DNA from: Diplonema japonicum | Taxonomy: Eukaryota > Euglenozoa > Diplonemea > Diplonemida > Diplonemidae | DNA length: 64,000 nucleotides | Assembly (NCBI GenBank): GCA_964019335.1 | Contig: OZ025700.1 | Coordinates: forward strand, 248,001 to 312,000 | Reading direction: 5' to 3' | Shown: positions 32,630 through 42,410 of the stretch, piece after piece | Position numbering within the stretch: the stretch's first letter is position 1 | Layout of the letters: each line of letters opens with the position of its first letter | Translations under genes and position numbers: made by a program | The notes under the pieces: generated by a model | What the model was told of the DNA's origin: nothing | The model's input: the letters and a program-made list of their open reading frames with translations, nothing else | Databases searched by the model: none

Positions 32630-33160
32630 TTTTATTTTTTTAATTATTATTTTTTTTTTAAATTATTTTCCCACTTTTCTTTTTTTTGTTGTCGCGCAAA
32701 GTACTTTTTAAAAAGATTTTAAAAAAAAAAATGGAGATAGGTAGAAAAAAAAAAATAGAGAGAGAATTACTGAGGGTTACTGAGAGGAGGGGTGGTGAGA
32801 GGGAGGGGGGGGAAAAAGAGAATTGCGAAAGAGGCACATTTTTTTTTTCTTTGAAAGACACACATTTTTTTTTTTCTCTCTCATTCTCTTTTTATTTCCC
32901 CTCTCCTCTCCCTCCCTTTTTTTTTTCTCTTTTTGAACAAAACAAAACAGACACGCTTTCCCTTCCATCATCTTTTTTTTTTCGGTAAGAGAACATCTCC
33001 CGTTTCCGATATTTCTGAGGGGAAAAAAAGTAAAAAAAGAAAAGTAAACGAAAAAGAACAGACGGAACAGCATAAAAGCAAAACAATACACCATATCACT
33101 AAGACGGGCCTCCCCCCCAGTTCAAAACGGGGTTTTTTTTTTCCCCGAAAATCTTTTTCT
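32630..33160. other. Intergenic, A/T and purine runs
   Basis: T-rich and A/G-rich tracts; no credible gene on either strand. Confidence 0.6.
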
Positions 33161-33479
33161 TTTCTCCCTGAACAGTTTCTCAGGTTTCATCGACGTCCTG
33201 TGCTTTGTGAAACTCCGACATCTTCTCTCACGGCCTTTACCCAGCTATCTGGCTTCAGCTGCGTTTTTTCGCTCGACCAACTGCTTAGCAGCGCTTCGCG
33301 ATCTCAGCGTGCCCCCTGCTAGATCTTATTATCGAGATCGCATAAACCGGCAGCTGCGGAGCTGACCGAAAATTCAGTTGCAGTGTGAAACCCAAAGGAA
33401 TTGAAAAAAAAAAAATCCTCAGGTACAAAATTGCTTAGACCGGCGATCGCACCGAGGTGCCTGCCTAAGACCAATCCGG
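33161..33479 (-). mobile_element. Internally deleted copy of the 60.6-61.5 kb element
   Basis: Read on the minus strand, it contains GATCGCCGGTCTAAGCAATT, then AGCTGCCGGTTTAT, CTAAGCAGTTGGTCGA, CAGCTGAAGCCAGATA and finally TTCAGGGAGAAAA. These occur in the same order at 60590-61541 on plus. Here they are closer together, so the copy is a deletion derivative. A-rich sequence follows the last block in both. Confidence 0.75.
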
Positions 33480-33645
33480 AGAAAGAGGGGGGGGGGGGGG
33501 GGGGAGAATCCCTAAAGAGTTTACACGGGATTTTAACGGAGGGGGGGGGGTGCTTTTTTTTGACGGGGTTTTTAGATATGGTGTACAAAATATAAAGAAA
33601 AGATGAAAGATGACGCGGGTAATTTTTTTTTATTATTATTATTAT

Positions 33646-33687
<42 letters not shown>

Positions 33688-33863
33688 GTTAGGATTGGTA
33701 ATCGTGGATTGGAGGGAGACAACAAGCGAAAAAGGAAATCTATAATCTCGTTACTTTAACCCGTACACGGCGCCAGTTTTTTTTTTTTTTAAGCATCGCT
33801 TCTACACCTCGATTCTGTACCTCTCCGCGTTTACTTTTCAACAACAGCATAACATTTTTTTTC

Positions 33864-33895
<32 letters not shown>
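33480..33895. other. Intergenic, G, T and ATT runs
   Basis: Contains a G run near 33490, an ATT microsatellite at about 33630-33650 and T runs up to 33897. No gene seen. Confidence 0.6.
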
Positions 33896-33900
<5 letters not shown>

Positions 33901-34448
33901 CCGCAAACTGAAGTTCTGTAGCGTTTGCCAAGGCAACACTTGGGGTTTCAATATACGAAAGATCTGGCTGATCCACCTTATCCAAACTATTTTCAACTAT
34001 ACAGAGCATGGCTGCTATGACAGCTGCTTCCCGTGCTTCCTGTGTTTCGGGCTTCCTGGCTCTATAACCACCAGAACCCCATCGTGTGAAGCTGCTGACG
34101 GTTAAGAGAATTGCGTACCCGATACTCAAATACCCAAGGATGGTGGCCATGGCTTTAAACGACAAAGCTGCTTTAAGCCCTGTTCCAAGAATAGGTCCCA
34201 ACGCCCAACCAAGGGCGTAGGCTGCATTCCACATCCCGTCTATAGTTGCCTGTCTGGAAGCATTGTCGCCGATGTCCAAAACCAGATCAGGATACCCAGC
34301 ATTGTTCCCCGCAGAGCCAACACCTTTAATAACCATCGCAAGCGCGGCCACAGGCGTGTTCTCTAGGAACTTGGAGCGGAACCCGAAAGCCTGCATGTCA
34401 AGCGGTCCTAACAGAATGAATGCGGCACCTAGAACGTAAAGCCCAGCA

Positions 34449-34479
<31 letters not shown>

Positions 34480-35665
34480 CAAAAAACCTGTAGAAGCTTG
34501 TACTTTCTTGAGTCGCCCACGCGTTCCCTCGTCTTGAACGTTTCTGTAAGCCATCCAACAGGCAGCCCGACTAACGTGTAGCTGATCGAGGAAAACATGA
34601 AAAAAACACCGACAAGCGCAGAGCTCATGTAATCAAGACGGGTCGACAACTACGGTTTTTTTTTTTTTTTTTTTTTTTTTAAATATATAAAACCCATACC
34701 GTCGGGTCCAACGAACCCACAATGGTGCCCGACAATGCGATGGCGACCAATGATATCATCACGGAAACGGAGATCACGGATAAAAGAGGGGCTTTTTCCT
34801 CGTCAGATGAGATGAACGCCTGCGGGATGAACAACCACACCAACGGAACCACCAACCCACACATGGCCCCCCATATGATGAAGTTTAACTGAAACCCAAC
34901 TAACGAGTCCAGCACCCCACCAAGAGGCGGGCCAGCCATGCAGCCGATTCCCGAACAAGTTCCTATCGCAGACATTACAACACCAGATTTATCTTTGAAT
35001 TTTTCCCCGCAAATTATGATGACACCGGTGTCGGCTAGGCTTCCGATAAACCCGCTGAGGAAATAAACGATTAGAAACCAGTATTTGTAGACATCCGGGC
35101 CTACACCAAGAGCGTCGGCGATGTCAGGTATAAGGCCGAAGAGCGAGGTGGTTAAAGCAGTGAAGACCATACCAGTTATGACCGAGGTGCGGGTTCCGAT
35201 TTTGAGGATCAGTTTTGCACCGAATATTCCCATTATCGCCATTCCAGAAGGGTACGCTGAGAATATAAATCCTTGGAACATTGTGCTGATATCGTGATCG
35301 TCGCAGTAAGTTGGGAAGAATGGACTGATGAACGTTGCTATACCGTAACGAACAAAGACAATGAACAGGGAGACGATTAGGATTTTGTTGCGGGATTTTT
35401 CTTGCAGGAGTGTGATGACGGATTCCCCGTCGCTTTCGTCGTCGTCATTATTCTGAAGCCCGTAGAAGTGTCCGGGTCGGTGGTGGGGGGTGTTGAATGT
35501 GTTCGCTAGGAGCCCCGTTTTTTCATTCTCCAGATCCGAATCGTACTCCTTCTCTGGTTCCATCCTAGCTGCCGAGCAAAACGACTGCCCGTCCGATACA
35601 TAACTATCGTGTACCGGGCTGTCCAAGGAGATTACTACTTTTGGCGTTGAGTCGGGTGACGCCAT
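33896..35665 (-). CDS. MFS transporter, SLC18B1/vesicular amine transporter-like, three exons
   Basis: Exons 35665-34700, 34649-34488 and 34450-33896, all joined in phase 0, give 560 residues. The N-terminal ~100 residues are acidic and cytosolic. The first six membrane segments follow, starting ILIVSLFIVFVRYGIA, with PFFPTYCDDHD after TM1 and GAKLILKIGTR as the TM2-3 loop motif. Exon 2 supplies LSTRLDYMSSALVGVFFMFS and GLPVGWLTE, and exon 3 the last membrane segments. Gene order of motifs fits SLC18B1/DHA1-type antiporters. Without splicing the gene looks like two broken halves; both introns are poly-A. The start is directly behind an A tract. Substrate (polyamine or amine) is inference only. 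Confidence 0.85.
34451..34487 (-). other. Intron 2 (37 nt) of the SLC18B1-like gene
   Basis: CAG|GTTTTTTG, then 28 A, then G|GCT. The acceptor AG and any branch-point A lie within the homopolymer. Phase 0. Confidence 0.85.
34650..34699 (-). other. Intron 1 (50 nt) of the SLC18B1-like gene
   Basis: ACG|GTATGGG, a short AT stretch, a long A run, then CCGTAG|TTG. Phase 0. Confidence 0.85.
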
Positions 35666-36491
35666 TTTTTTTTTTTTTTTTTTTCCTTTACGACATAAAA
35701 TTGGTTTAAAAAAAAAAGTTTTAAAAAAAAATGCGAGAGAGAAATCGGCAGGGAGAGAGAGAGAGAGAGAAGAAGAGAGAGTGAAGAAAAGAAAAAAAAA
35801 ATGAAATAAGAAACAACGAAGATTGAAGTACAGAAGAAAGGGGGTGGGGACAACCCTCTCTTTTTCTTTTCTTTTTTTTTTCTCCTTTTTTTTTCTCTCC
35901 TTATTTTTTATGCACGATTTTTTTTTTTTGTCTTTTTCCCCTCCCCGCAAAACACAATCTTATTTTTTTTTTTTTTTTGTTTATTTGAGATGAATGTTTC
36001 ACCTCGGCACAACGTCGCTCGTAAAAGAGAAGCAGAATAAAAATTTAAAAAAAATACGCCAGTCTTCAAAAGTCACCGCTGATTGTCAACGGTCCGTCCT
36101 CGGCCAACATCGACCTTGCAGGGGGTTTGACTTGAAACAAAGGAGAAAACATGATTTTTTTTCGCCCCCCCGTGTACTGGGGTGACTGCAACCTGACCGT
36201 CCGAGCAGTGCTGGGGCACTGTGACTCATGAAGGCTCACGACACAAACACAAAAAAAAGGGGGCAAAAAAAAAATAAATACTTTTACAAAAGAAGTATTG
36301 AGAATAAAAACTTTTCTTCTTCTTCTTTTTTTTCTCTCTTTGGTATGGGTTATTCCTCTTCAACAAAAAACATCCCATTTTCCCTCCCTTGGAAAATAAA
36401 GAGCGGGGATGTGAGAGGTAGGGGGGAGAAACAATAAGAAATTAAAGAGGTAAAAGGAAATCCCTGATCTGGGACGTCCTGTCTTGTTCTT
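35666..36491. other. Intergenic, GA/CT and homopolymer tracts
   Basis: Contains a GAGAGA tract at about 35750-35780 and A and T runs. Around 36040-36240 the composition is mixed and GC-richer, but no frame or repeat was recognised. Confidence 0.5.
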
Positions 36492-36962
36492 CTACCTGCC
36501 CCTATCTCCCTTCAGCGGCTTCGGTCTTTCCTTTTTGGGCTGAGCCCGCTCCCTCATGGCGCTCACCCGCTCCTTCTGCCACTGCTGTCTCAGTTTCTGG
36601 AGGTCCTTCTTCGTCTGTACCGAGACGTGCAGCGGTCTTCTGTCCCAGCCCAAGACCTTTCTTCCCCCTATGGTCCTCAGGCCGTGGTTCCGCCGTTGCT
36701 CCGCCGGTATGGCTCTGTGTCCCCTGACCTTCCTCCTTATCCGCGCGTCCTGCCAGCCTTCCAATAAGAAATGTGCGCAACGGTTAAAAAATGATTTTTT
36801 TTTTTTTCCAGCACAATATTATCTGTAAACCCCTTCGAGAAGTGTCCCCCCCCTTCATCTCTTTTTCTATTTCCCCCCTTCTTCTGACCAAAAAGAAGAA
36901 AAAAAAAAAAACACAAATCAAACGGCACTCTTCTAACCTGTGCGGCGCCACCTCTCAGACAT
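36492..36962 (-). CDS. Small basic protein, probable two-exon gene
   Basis: Tentative model: exon 1 36962-36938 (MSERWRRT plus one base) and exon 2 36757-36492. The phase-1 join gives 96 residues continuing GWQDARIRRKVRGH. The protein is very basic, ending in KERPKPLKGDRGR, with an internal helix (TKKDLQKLRQQWQKERVSAM). The proposed 180-nt intron (GTTAGAAG ... TTGGAAG) is longer than its neighbours, so the 5' end is uncertain. Composition would suit a ribosomal or RNA-associated protein; no family is recognised. Confidence 0.45.
36758..36937 (-). other. Candidate intron (180 nt) of the small basic gene
   Basis: ACAG|GTTAGAAG ... ATTGGAAG|GCTGG, phase 1, holding poly-T and poly-G/A tracts. 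Uncertain. Confidence 0.4.
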
Positions 36963-37232
36963 GGTACGCCTGATCGGGCATCTTTTTTCATTAGCCCTTA
37001 AAAAAAAAAAAAAAAAAAAAATATCATAACAATCAAACTGTTTTTCCCCGTTTGTAAAACGACACCAAGAGATACCGATCATCACACAAGACACAAGTAC
37101 ATCAAAAAAAAAATCATGACCAATATCTCCTCCCCCCCCCCCCCCACCCTTTTTTTTCTTCTTTTTTTTCATATTTCACACAACACCAACAAACAGGGGT
37201 GGCGACAAAAAAAAAAACTTTTTTTTTTCCCC

Positions 37233-38984
37233 TCAACCCGAAAGGAAAGGATGCCCAACCGACGACCGCTGCGTCTTGGAAACAGCAGAAACGGAGGAAC
37301 CAAGCACGGATTTCGGTCTGCCCTTCGGCAAGGGTAACGACTCCCTGTGACCAGTCACGGGAACATGCGACTTCGGGCGCTCCCCCGTGGCGAACGGATC
37401 GTCTTCCTTCACCGTTTTCAAAGCCTCATCATCATCAGTAAAGGTATACCCCTCTTCATACCCAAGCATCTCTGCAACTGTTTGAAACGGCTTCGCCCCA
37501 CGTGTCTCGGGTATAATGAAAGCCATGATCACACCAACAAAAGCAACACTGCCGAATACTGCCATTGCTAGGTTCAGCTGAGACGCGCCGAGGTCGACAA
37601 TGAAGGGTGTCACAACAGAGCCCATTTTACCCCCTGCAGTGCAGATGCCAAGTCCTGACGCACGAACATCAGCAGGAAAGATCTCCGCAGCCCAAACATA
37701 CGTCGTCGTAAAGGCCGCCGTCATGAACATGTTTCCACCAAACGCAAACCATTCCACACCATCCGCAGGGAGTATCGTAGCAAAACAGCATAACCCGCCT
37801 ATAAAAAGCGACAACAGCATTGTTCGTTTCCTCCCTAAAAGAGGATGGTCGACAGCGTACAACTGAATAGGGTACACAGGGAGTTCCAACATTGACAGTA
37901 ATGCCGCGTTGAAGTACGCGTCGCCTGGTAATGTCGCCCCAGAAAGACCCAACCCGAAGTAGCATAGCGACGCTGCCATCCACACAAATGCCATGCTGAG
38001 CGTGATGACACGAATCTTCGGGGTTACAATAAGCGTGAACGCGCTTGTCGCGTCATCTGCTCCCGGTTGCGCGTCGGTAGGATCGGCGTATTTAATAGGA
38101 TTGTCCGGGAGGGTTCGTTTATTCACCTGCGCGATTTTGGAGAATATTTTTTTGGCCTTTTCAAGCCGGCCGACAGATAAAAGCCACATCGGTGATTCAG
38201 ATCCCAATAACGGCCACAACGCCATAGGTGCGGTTCCTGCTGAAACGACCAATGAAAATGTTTTCCAATTCGGGATCTGCCATGCGAGGATTGCCAAGGA
38301 TGCTGAACCCGCTGCACCGATCATGAAATAGATTGATCCGAACAACGCTGCACGTTTCTGAGGGATGAACTCGCTGCCGTATACGTAATTCGTTAACAGC
38401 AGCGGTCCGGTGAAGAAACCGTGCATGAACTTCAACGGGACGAACATTTCCATGGATGTTGCGAGGGTTGTGAGGCTCAGCGTCGCGGCAGTGAGAAGAA
38501 TGTACACGACAAGCGGTTTCCTCCGTCCGTAGATGTCGCCCATCCTCCCGCATGTTACCCCGCCGAGGAGCCATCCCAAAAAGAACCCTGAGTCTGACAA
38601 GGGTACCAACCATGAGTTATCACATGTGAGGCTCCACTCGTTGTAGATGGACTCCCCCGACAACCCCCAGCTTGCGTTTTCATATCCCGCTTTGTATGAG
38701 GACGAACAGAAATCGTCCGTGTCAGGGTCGGTTGGGTACCCGTCGGGGATGATGCATTCTGCCGCCATGCACTTTACCTCCAATGGTAGATGAACGTAGT
38801 ACATCACCATCACGTGGCAGGACACGACGGCTGCAGCCAGCCATGATGCGAGGGTGTTTAAACATTGATACCTTCCCCATCCTCCCACTGCGTCCAAATA
38901 CTCGTCTTCGGTGAGCTCCTCGCCTTGGGGCTTGTCGTTGTAATTGTCGCCGTCAGCACGGAGGGGGTTCGTTTCTTCTGTCAT
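37233..38984 (-). CDS. SLC22-like organic ion transporter (MFS)
   Basis: 583 residues from the ATG at 38984. TM1 (LASWLAAAVVSCHVMVMYYV) is followed by a large Cys-bearing extracellular loop ending EWSLTCDNSWL, as in OCT/OAT carriers. GGVTCGRMGDIYGRRKPL is the TM2-TM3 sugar/cation-transporter motif. SESPMWLLSVGRLEKAKKI after TM6 is the classic SLC22 cytosolic loop start. Twelve membrane segments can be followed to IPETRG near residue 500, then a charged Ser/Pro tail. The ThiE-like reading frame upstream runs into this one without a stop (see 39078-39671). The protein could therefore be made alone or as a fusion. Substrate is unknown; OCT-type carriers move organic cations. Confidence 0.85.
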   Translation of the reverse strand: MTEETNPLRADGDNYNDKPQGEELTEDEYLDAVGGWGRYQCLNTLASWLAAAVVSCHVMVMYYVHLPLEVKCMAAECIIPDGYPTDPDTDDFCSSSYKAGYENASWGLSGESIYNEWSLTCDNSWLVPLSDSGFFLGWLLGGVTCGRMGDIYGRRKPLVVYILLTAATLSLTTLATSMEMFVPLKFMHGFFTGPLLLTNYVYGSEFIPQKRAALFGSIYFMIGAAGSASLAILAWQIPNWKTFSLVVSAGTAPMALWPLLGSESPMWLLSVGRLEKAKKIFSKIAQVNKRTLPDNPIKYADPTDAQPGADDATSAFTLIVTPKIRVITLSMAFVWMAASLCYFGLGLSGATLPGDAYFNAALLSMLELPVYPIQLYAVDHPLLGRKRTMLLSLFIGGLCCFATILPADGVEWFAFGGNMFMTAAFTTTYVWAAEIFPADVRASGLGICTAGGKMGSVVTPFIVDLGASQLNLAMAVFGSVAFVGVIMAFIIPETRGAKPFQTVAEMLGYEEGYTFTDDDEALKTVKEDDPFATGERPKSHVPVTGHRESLPLPKGRPKSVLGSSVSAVSKTQRSSVGHPFLSG

Positions 38985-39077
38985 ATTTTTTTTTTTTTCC
39001 CCCCCACACCCGCCTCCCTCCCTCCCTCCTTTTTGTTGTTGTCGATGGGGGGTAAAAAAAAAATAATAATAATAATA

Positions 39078-39671
39078 TTTTCGTGCGTTCAACGCCCGTC
39101 TCAACTCTTCTTTCATCGTTTTTGCAGTATTTTCTGCGTCTGTTGAGTCTAAAATCTCGCGTATCGCTGCCACGCCGTCTGCGCCGTGTTCGACCACCTC
39201 GTGGATGTTCCTTGTTGTCACGCCCCCTATTGCTATCAGTGGGGGAGCCTTGTCTCCCAAAGCGCTGCGGATGTCTCGCAGCAACACGGGGGATTCTACA
39301 ACTAGCTTTTCAGGGTGCGAGGGTGTGGGGTACATGGTGCCGATTAAGAGGTATTCGGGGTTGTGGGCGATCCCGTCAAGCACCTCATCGAGTGAGTGGG
39401 ATGACGTGCCTACGATTTCCCGGTTCGGCTGAACGGGTTCTTGCTTTGCATTTTTCGCAGATAGATGCAGCCCGTCTGCCCAAGTTGGACACTCGTTGCC
39501 GTGTGCCACCAGTTTTACACCTTTTCTGCGGTCTTTCAATGCCCGCCCCCAATTTTTATTCAGCCCTTCGCCTTTTACATGTATTATGTCCACACCTCCA
39601 GAGCAAGCTTGGAGTACCTTTTTTGCACACACATTACTCTTTGTGACAATGAGGTGCAGGGTACCACGCAT
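39078..39671 (-). CDS. Thiamine-phosphate synthase / TenI-like domain, in frame with the SLC22 gene
   Basis: From the ATG at 39671, 198 codons encode a TIM-barrel protein of the ThiE/TenI family. Key blocks are ADGLHLSAKN, GTSSHSLDEV, YLLIGTMYPTPSHPEK, PLIAIGGVTTRN and GADGVAAIREI. ThiE joins HMP-PP to the thiazole phosphate. Here the usual NDRxD block is shortened to AHGNECPTW and the metal-binding Asp is not obvious, so activity may differ (TenI-like). After residue 198 there is no stop. The frame continues through a Tyr/Phe and Gly/Lys linker of about 31 codons into the transporter. Either a fusion, a missed intron or a homopolymer miscount explains this. Confidence 0.75.
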
Positions 39672-40276
39672 GCTACCCTTTTCTTTCTTATTTTTTTTTT
39701 TCTCTTGGAGGGAAGAAAAAAAAAAAAAAAAAAAAAAAAAAAAACGAAGAGACATGTAAGTAGAGGATAGGAGAGGGGTGTGTGTGGGGGGGGAAGGGTA
39801 ACACGTGTCCAACGGAATAAAACGACAATAAAAAAAAAGAAAAAAAAAAAGACGCAGACAATTTTTTTTTTTTTTGTGTGTCAATCTTTGTCCCAAAGGA
39901 AGAAGCTCTATGGGAAAATCTATTTTTTCTTCTAGTTTTTTTTTCTCTTTTTTTCTCCCCCTCCTTCCCGTTTTTTTTTTTTTTTTTTTTTTTTTCCACC
40001 ATGATTCTATATGACTTATGGCATTGTTATTCATCACAAACTGCATAAAGGTATCATAAAAACAGTAAAATCTTTTTTTTTTTTTCTCTCACGCCCACTC
40101 AGCCTATTAGCTTGCACCGCTCTCCCCTCCCCCATCCTGTCCCGAGAAATAAAAGAATCGCGCGGGTCTTCCTTTCCTGAATAAAAAAAATGGTCCATTT
40201 TTAACGGACTAAAAAATAATAAGGGGGGGAGGGGGGAATCTATAAGGGGAGAAAAAAAAAAAAAAAAAAGAAAGAA
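39672..40276. other. Intergenic, homopolymer-rich
   Basis: Contains A runs at 39716-39744 and T runs near 39860 and 39970-39995. A mixed patch at 40085-40170 holds nothing recognised. Confidence 0.6.
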
Positions 40277-41106
40277 TCATTTACAGCACCCGGGGAGTTT
40301 TGTATTTTTCCCGTTCTGTTTTTTCTCACCGTCGAGCCTAATAGTGGCCGATCCAGAGGTTGGTGGTTTTTTCCCCGCTTGCGGCATTGCCACAGGGGCG
40401 GCTTCTCGTGACAAAAGTTTCTCAGCCATCACGCAAGCAATTCTGTTAAACAGATTTCGAGCAGGCGTCCGAGAATGTGATTTTGTCAATAAAGCATCAT
40501 CTTTGACAGATGCTCTGTACGTCTCAAGTTTGTGTTGTCGGGAAAGTGCAGCGACCTCTGTATCTTCCACAAAACACACCAAATCCATTTTATTGCAAAC
40601 AAGGAAAATGGGTATATCTGCATCCACGGACCTCTTCAGCTCCGGCAGCCACCGGGAGGTGACCTTCTTGAAGCTTTCAGGATCGTGGCCATCGTACACA
40701 ATAATAGCCGCTTCTGCCCCACTGTAGTAAGTTCTTGCAATGGCAGCGTACTTCTCTTGGCCTGCGGTGTCCCAGCATGTCAGTGTGAGGGGAATCCCAA
40801 AGACGTCATACTTCAGGAACTCAAAATCCACCCCGATGGTTACTTTATAATTGCTGTCGAATTCGTCGTGGCTCGCCCTTTTCAGCAAGGACGTCTTCCC
40901 CACCCCCGCCTCCCCGACCACGACCACCTTGATGTCCCACCCAGTGGAACAAGCGTCGCGTTGCGAGTCTGCCACAGGTGTCAGCTCCGTCCGACCCTTT
41001 TTTTTTTTTTTTTTTTTTTTTATGTTTGGCATACCCCATTCAAATCAAACCCCGGGCCGTCATACGGAACGAAGGAATGTACGTGTGTTACTTCTTGTGT
41101 CGCCAT
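40277..41106 (-). CDS. Rab34/36-like small GTPase, two exons
   Basis: Exon 1 (41106-41035, MATQEVTHVHSFVPYDGPGF...) and exon 2 (40996-40277) join in phase 0 for 263 residues. G1 is GEAGVGKTS, switch I NYKVTIGVDFEF, G3 WDTAGQEKY and G4 CNKMD. The context FGIPLTLTCWDTAGQ with ARTYYSGAEAAIIVYDG resembles Rab34/36, which act at Golgi/lysosome and in ciliogenesis. The G5 loop is not a standard SAK (nearest is YRASVKD). The end GCCK has a double Cys suitable for prenylation but with one extra residue. The K-run that precedes the GTPase domain in the unspliced frame is the intron. Confidence 0.88.
40997..41034 (-). other. Intron (38 nt) of the Rab gene
   Basis: GGG|GTATGCCAAACAT, then an A run ending AAAG|GGT. 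Phase 0. Confidence 0.85.
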
Positions 41107-41367
41107 TTTTTTTTTTTTGTTTTTTTTTTTTTTTTTTCCTCCCTTTCTTTATTTCCCTCGCACCGGGGTCCTGCTGTTGCTTATGTATGTGGGGTGTATG
41201 GGGTGGAACAGGGAATTTGAAAAAAAAAAAAAATACACAAAATCTCTTGGGAAAAGGGATAGAAATAACAAGTTGTTTGCGAGAGGGAGAGCAAGACAGA
41301 ATGGGTGGGTGGGTAGGGGAAAGTATGTAAACTATTCTTTCTCTCTCTCGTTTTTCTCCTTCTTTTC

Positions 41368-42260
41368 CTAATTAGATGCCGCTGCCGCCCCGCCGCCGCC
41401 GCCAATGCTGCTGCTGCCCGCCGTCATGGACCGGAACTGCTGTTCGTACTTGCTTATTATTTCCTTGTTTTTTTCGTTCCGCGCGACCAACTTGCTCAGT
41501 TTGCTCTCGAGCTTCGCGATACGTATTTGGTCTTCATCGCCACTTGTCAGCACTCGATTGCCCGTAGGCGGCTCAAGGGCCTTCGCAGAAGGGGACTTGG
41601 CCACAGACATCTCCTGGATTTGCTTGACAAGATCTTTAGACCCCGCTTTACTGGCTTCTACCGCGTGTCGGTGTGCTCCCTTCAGCCCTTCTTGCAAATC
41701 AAGAACCTGCTGTTTTGCAAGACACTCTTCATGCCCCGCTTTCTTACCAGCTGCGAATGCTGCTGCGAAAAGCGAGTCTGCCTGCAACCAGAAGGACGAG
41801 TAATGCTGCAAGATCAGATCTTCAACAGCCTGTTCGATAGCCGCAGATGGTTCCCTCATCTTGCGAGCTTTTATGGTACTTTCGTAGATAGTTATGGCTT
41901 GGGTGAACGAGGATGCCTGAAAAGATGGGGGGGAGGGGGGAATAAAATAAAAAAATAATAAAAATAGTATACCTGTCTCTCGTGGTATTCCTTCAACAGT
42001 TTCAATGTGTCGCCCACAAGATCTCCCTCCTGCCCGATGCTCGTGCTTCTCGGTGTTGCTACCTCGCTAGCTTTTTTGTACCACTCCGCTGCCTTCTCGT
42101 GTCCTGCCGCAAGGACGCCGAACGACCCTTCCCTTTCCTCTACTTCAACGCTCAGCTCGTGGGCGGTGACCACTGGGGACTTCGATGGGATCACGTACTG
42201 GAAGGTTTCTTTCCCGGAAGGAGGGACTTTCCGGCGGTCGGTAGGGGTCGTGTTCGCCAC
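41368..42260 (-). CDS. Coiled-coil protein of MIT/NRBF2-like layout, start codon unclear
   Basis: Exons 42260-41973 and 41916-41368 join in phase 0 (about 278 residues). A helical segment HEKAAEWYKKASEVA is followed across the intron by ASSFTQAITIYESTIKARKM, then an acidic/Ala helix and a C-terminal coiled coil (IAKLESKLSKLVARNEKNKE). Paired short helices and a late coiled coil recall MIT-containing proteins such as NRBF2; this is a weak resemblance. No ATG exists on this strand between here and the neighbouring gene's stop at 42411. The first exon is therefore marked from an in-frame GTG and the true start is unknown. Confidence 0.6.
41917..41972 (-). other. Intron (56 nt)
   Basis: CAG|GTATAC, T/A-rich then C-rich, ending TTTTCAG|GCA. 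Phase 0. Confidence 0.8.
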
Positions 42261-42410
42261 CGCTTTCCTTCACCTTCTCCCCTTCCCCTCCCCCACCTAC
42301 TTGTGTGATGATTTTACCTTTTGCAAATAGTTATAAAAGGAAAAAAAAAAAAAAAAAAAACTATTCTCTTGTATTCGTTTTTTTCTTTTTTTCTTTTTTT
42401 TTCTTTTAAA

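Noticed and set aside
33896-34558. Independent half-transporter gene
   Set aside because: Splicing of two poly-A introns joins it to the other transporter half, giving a normal-length MFS protein.
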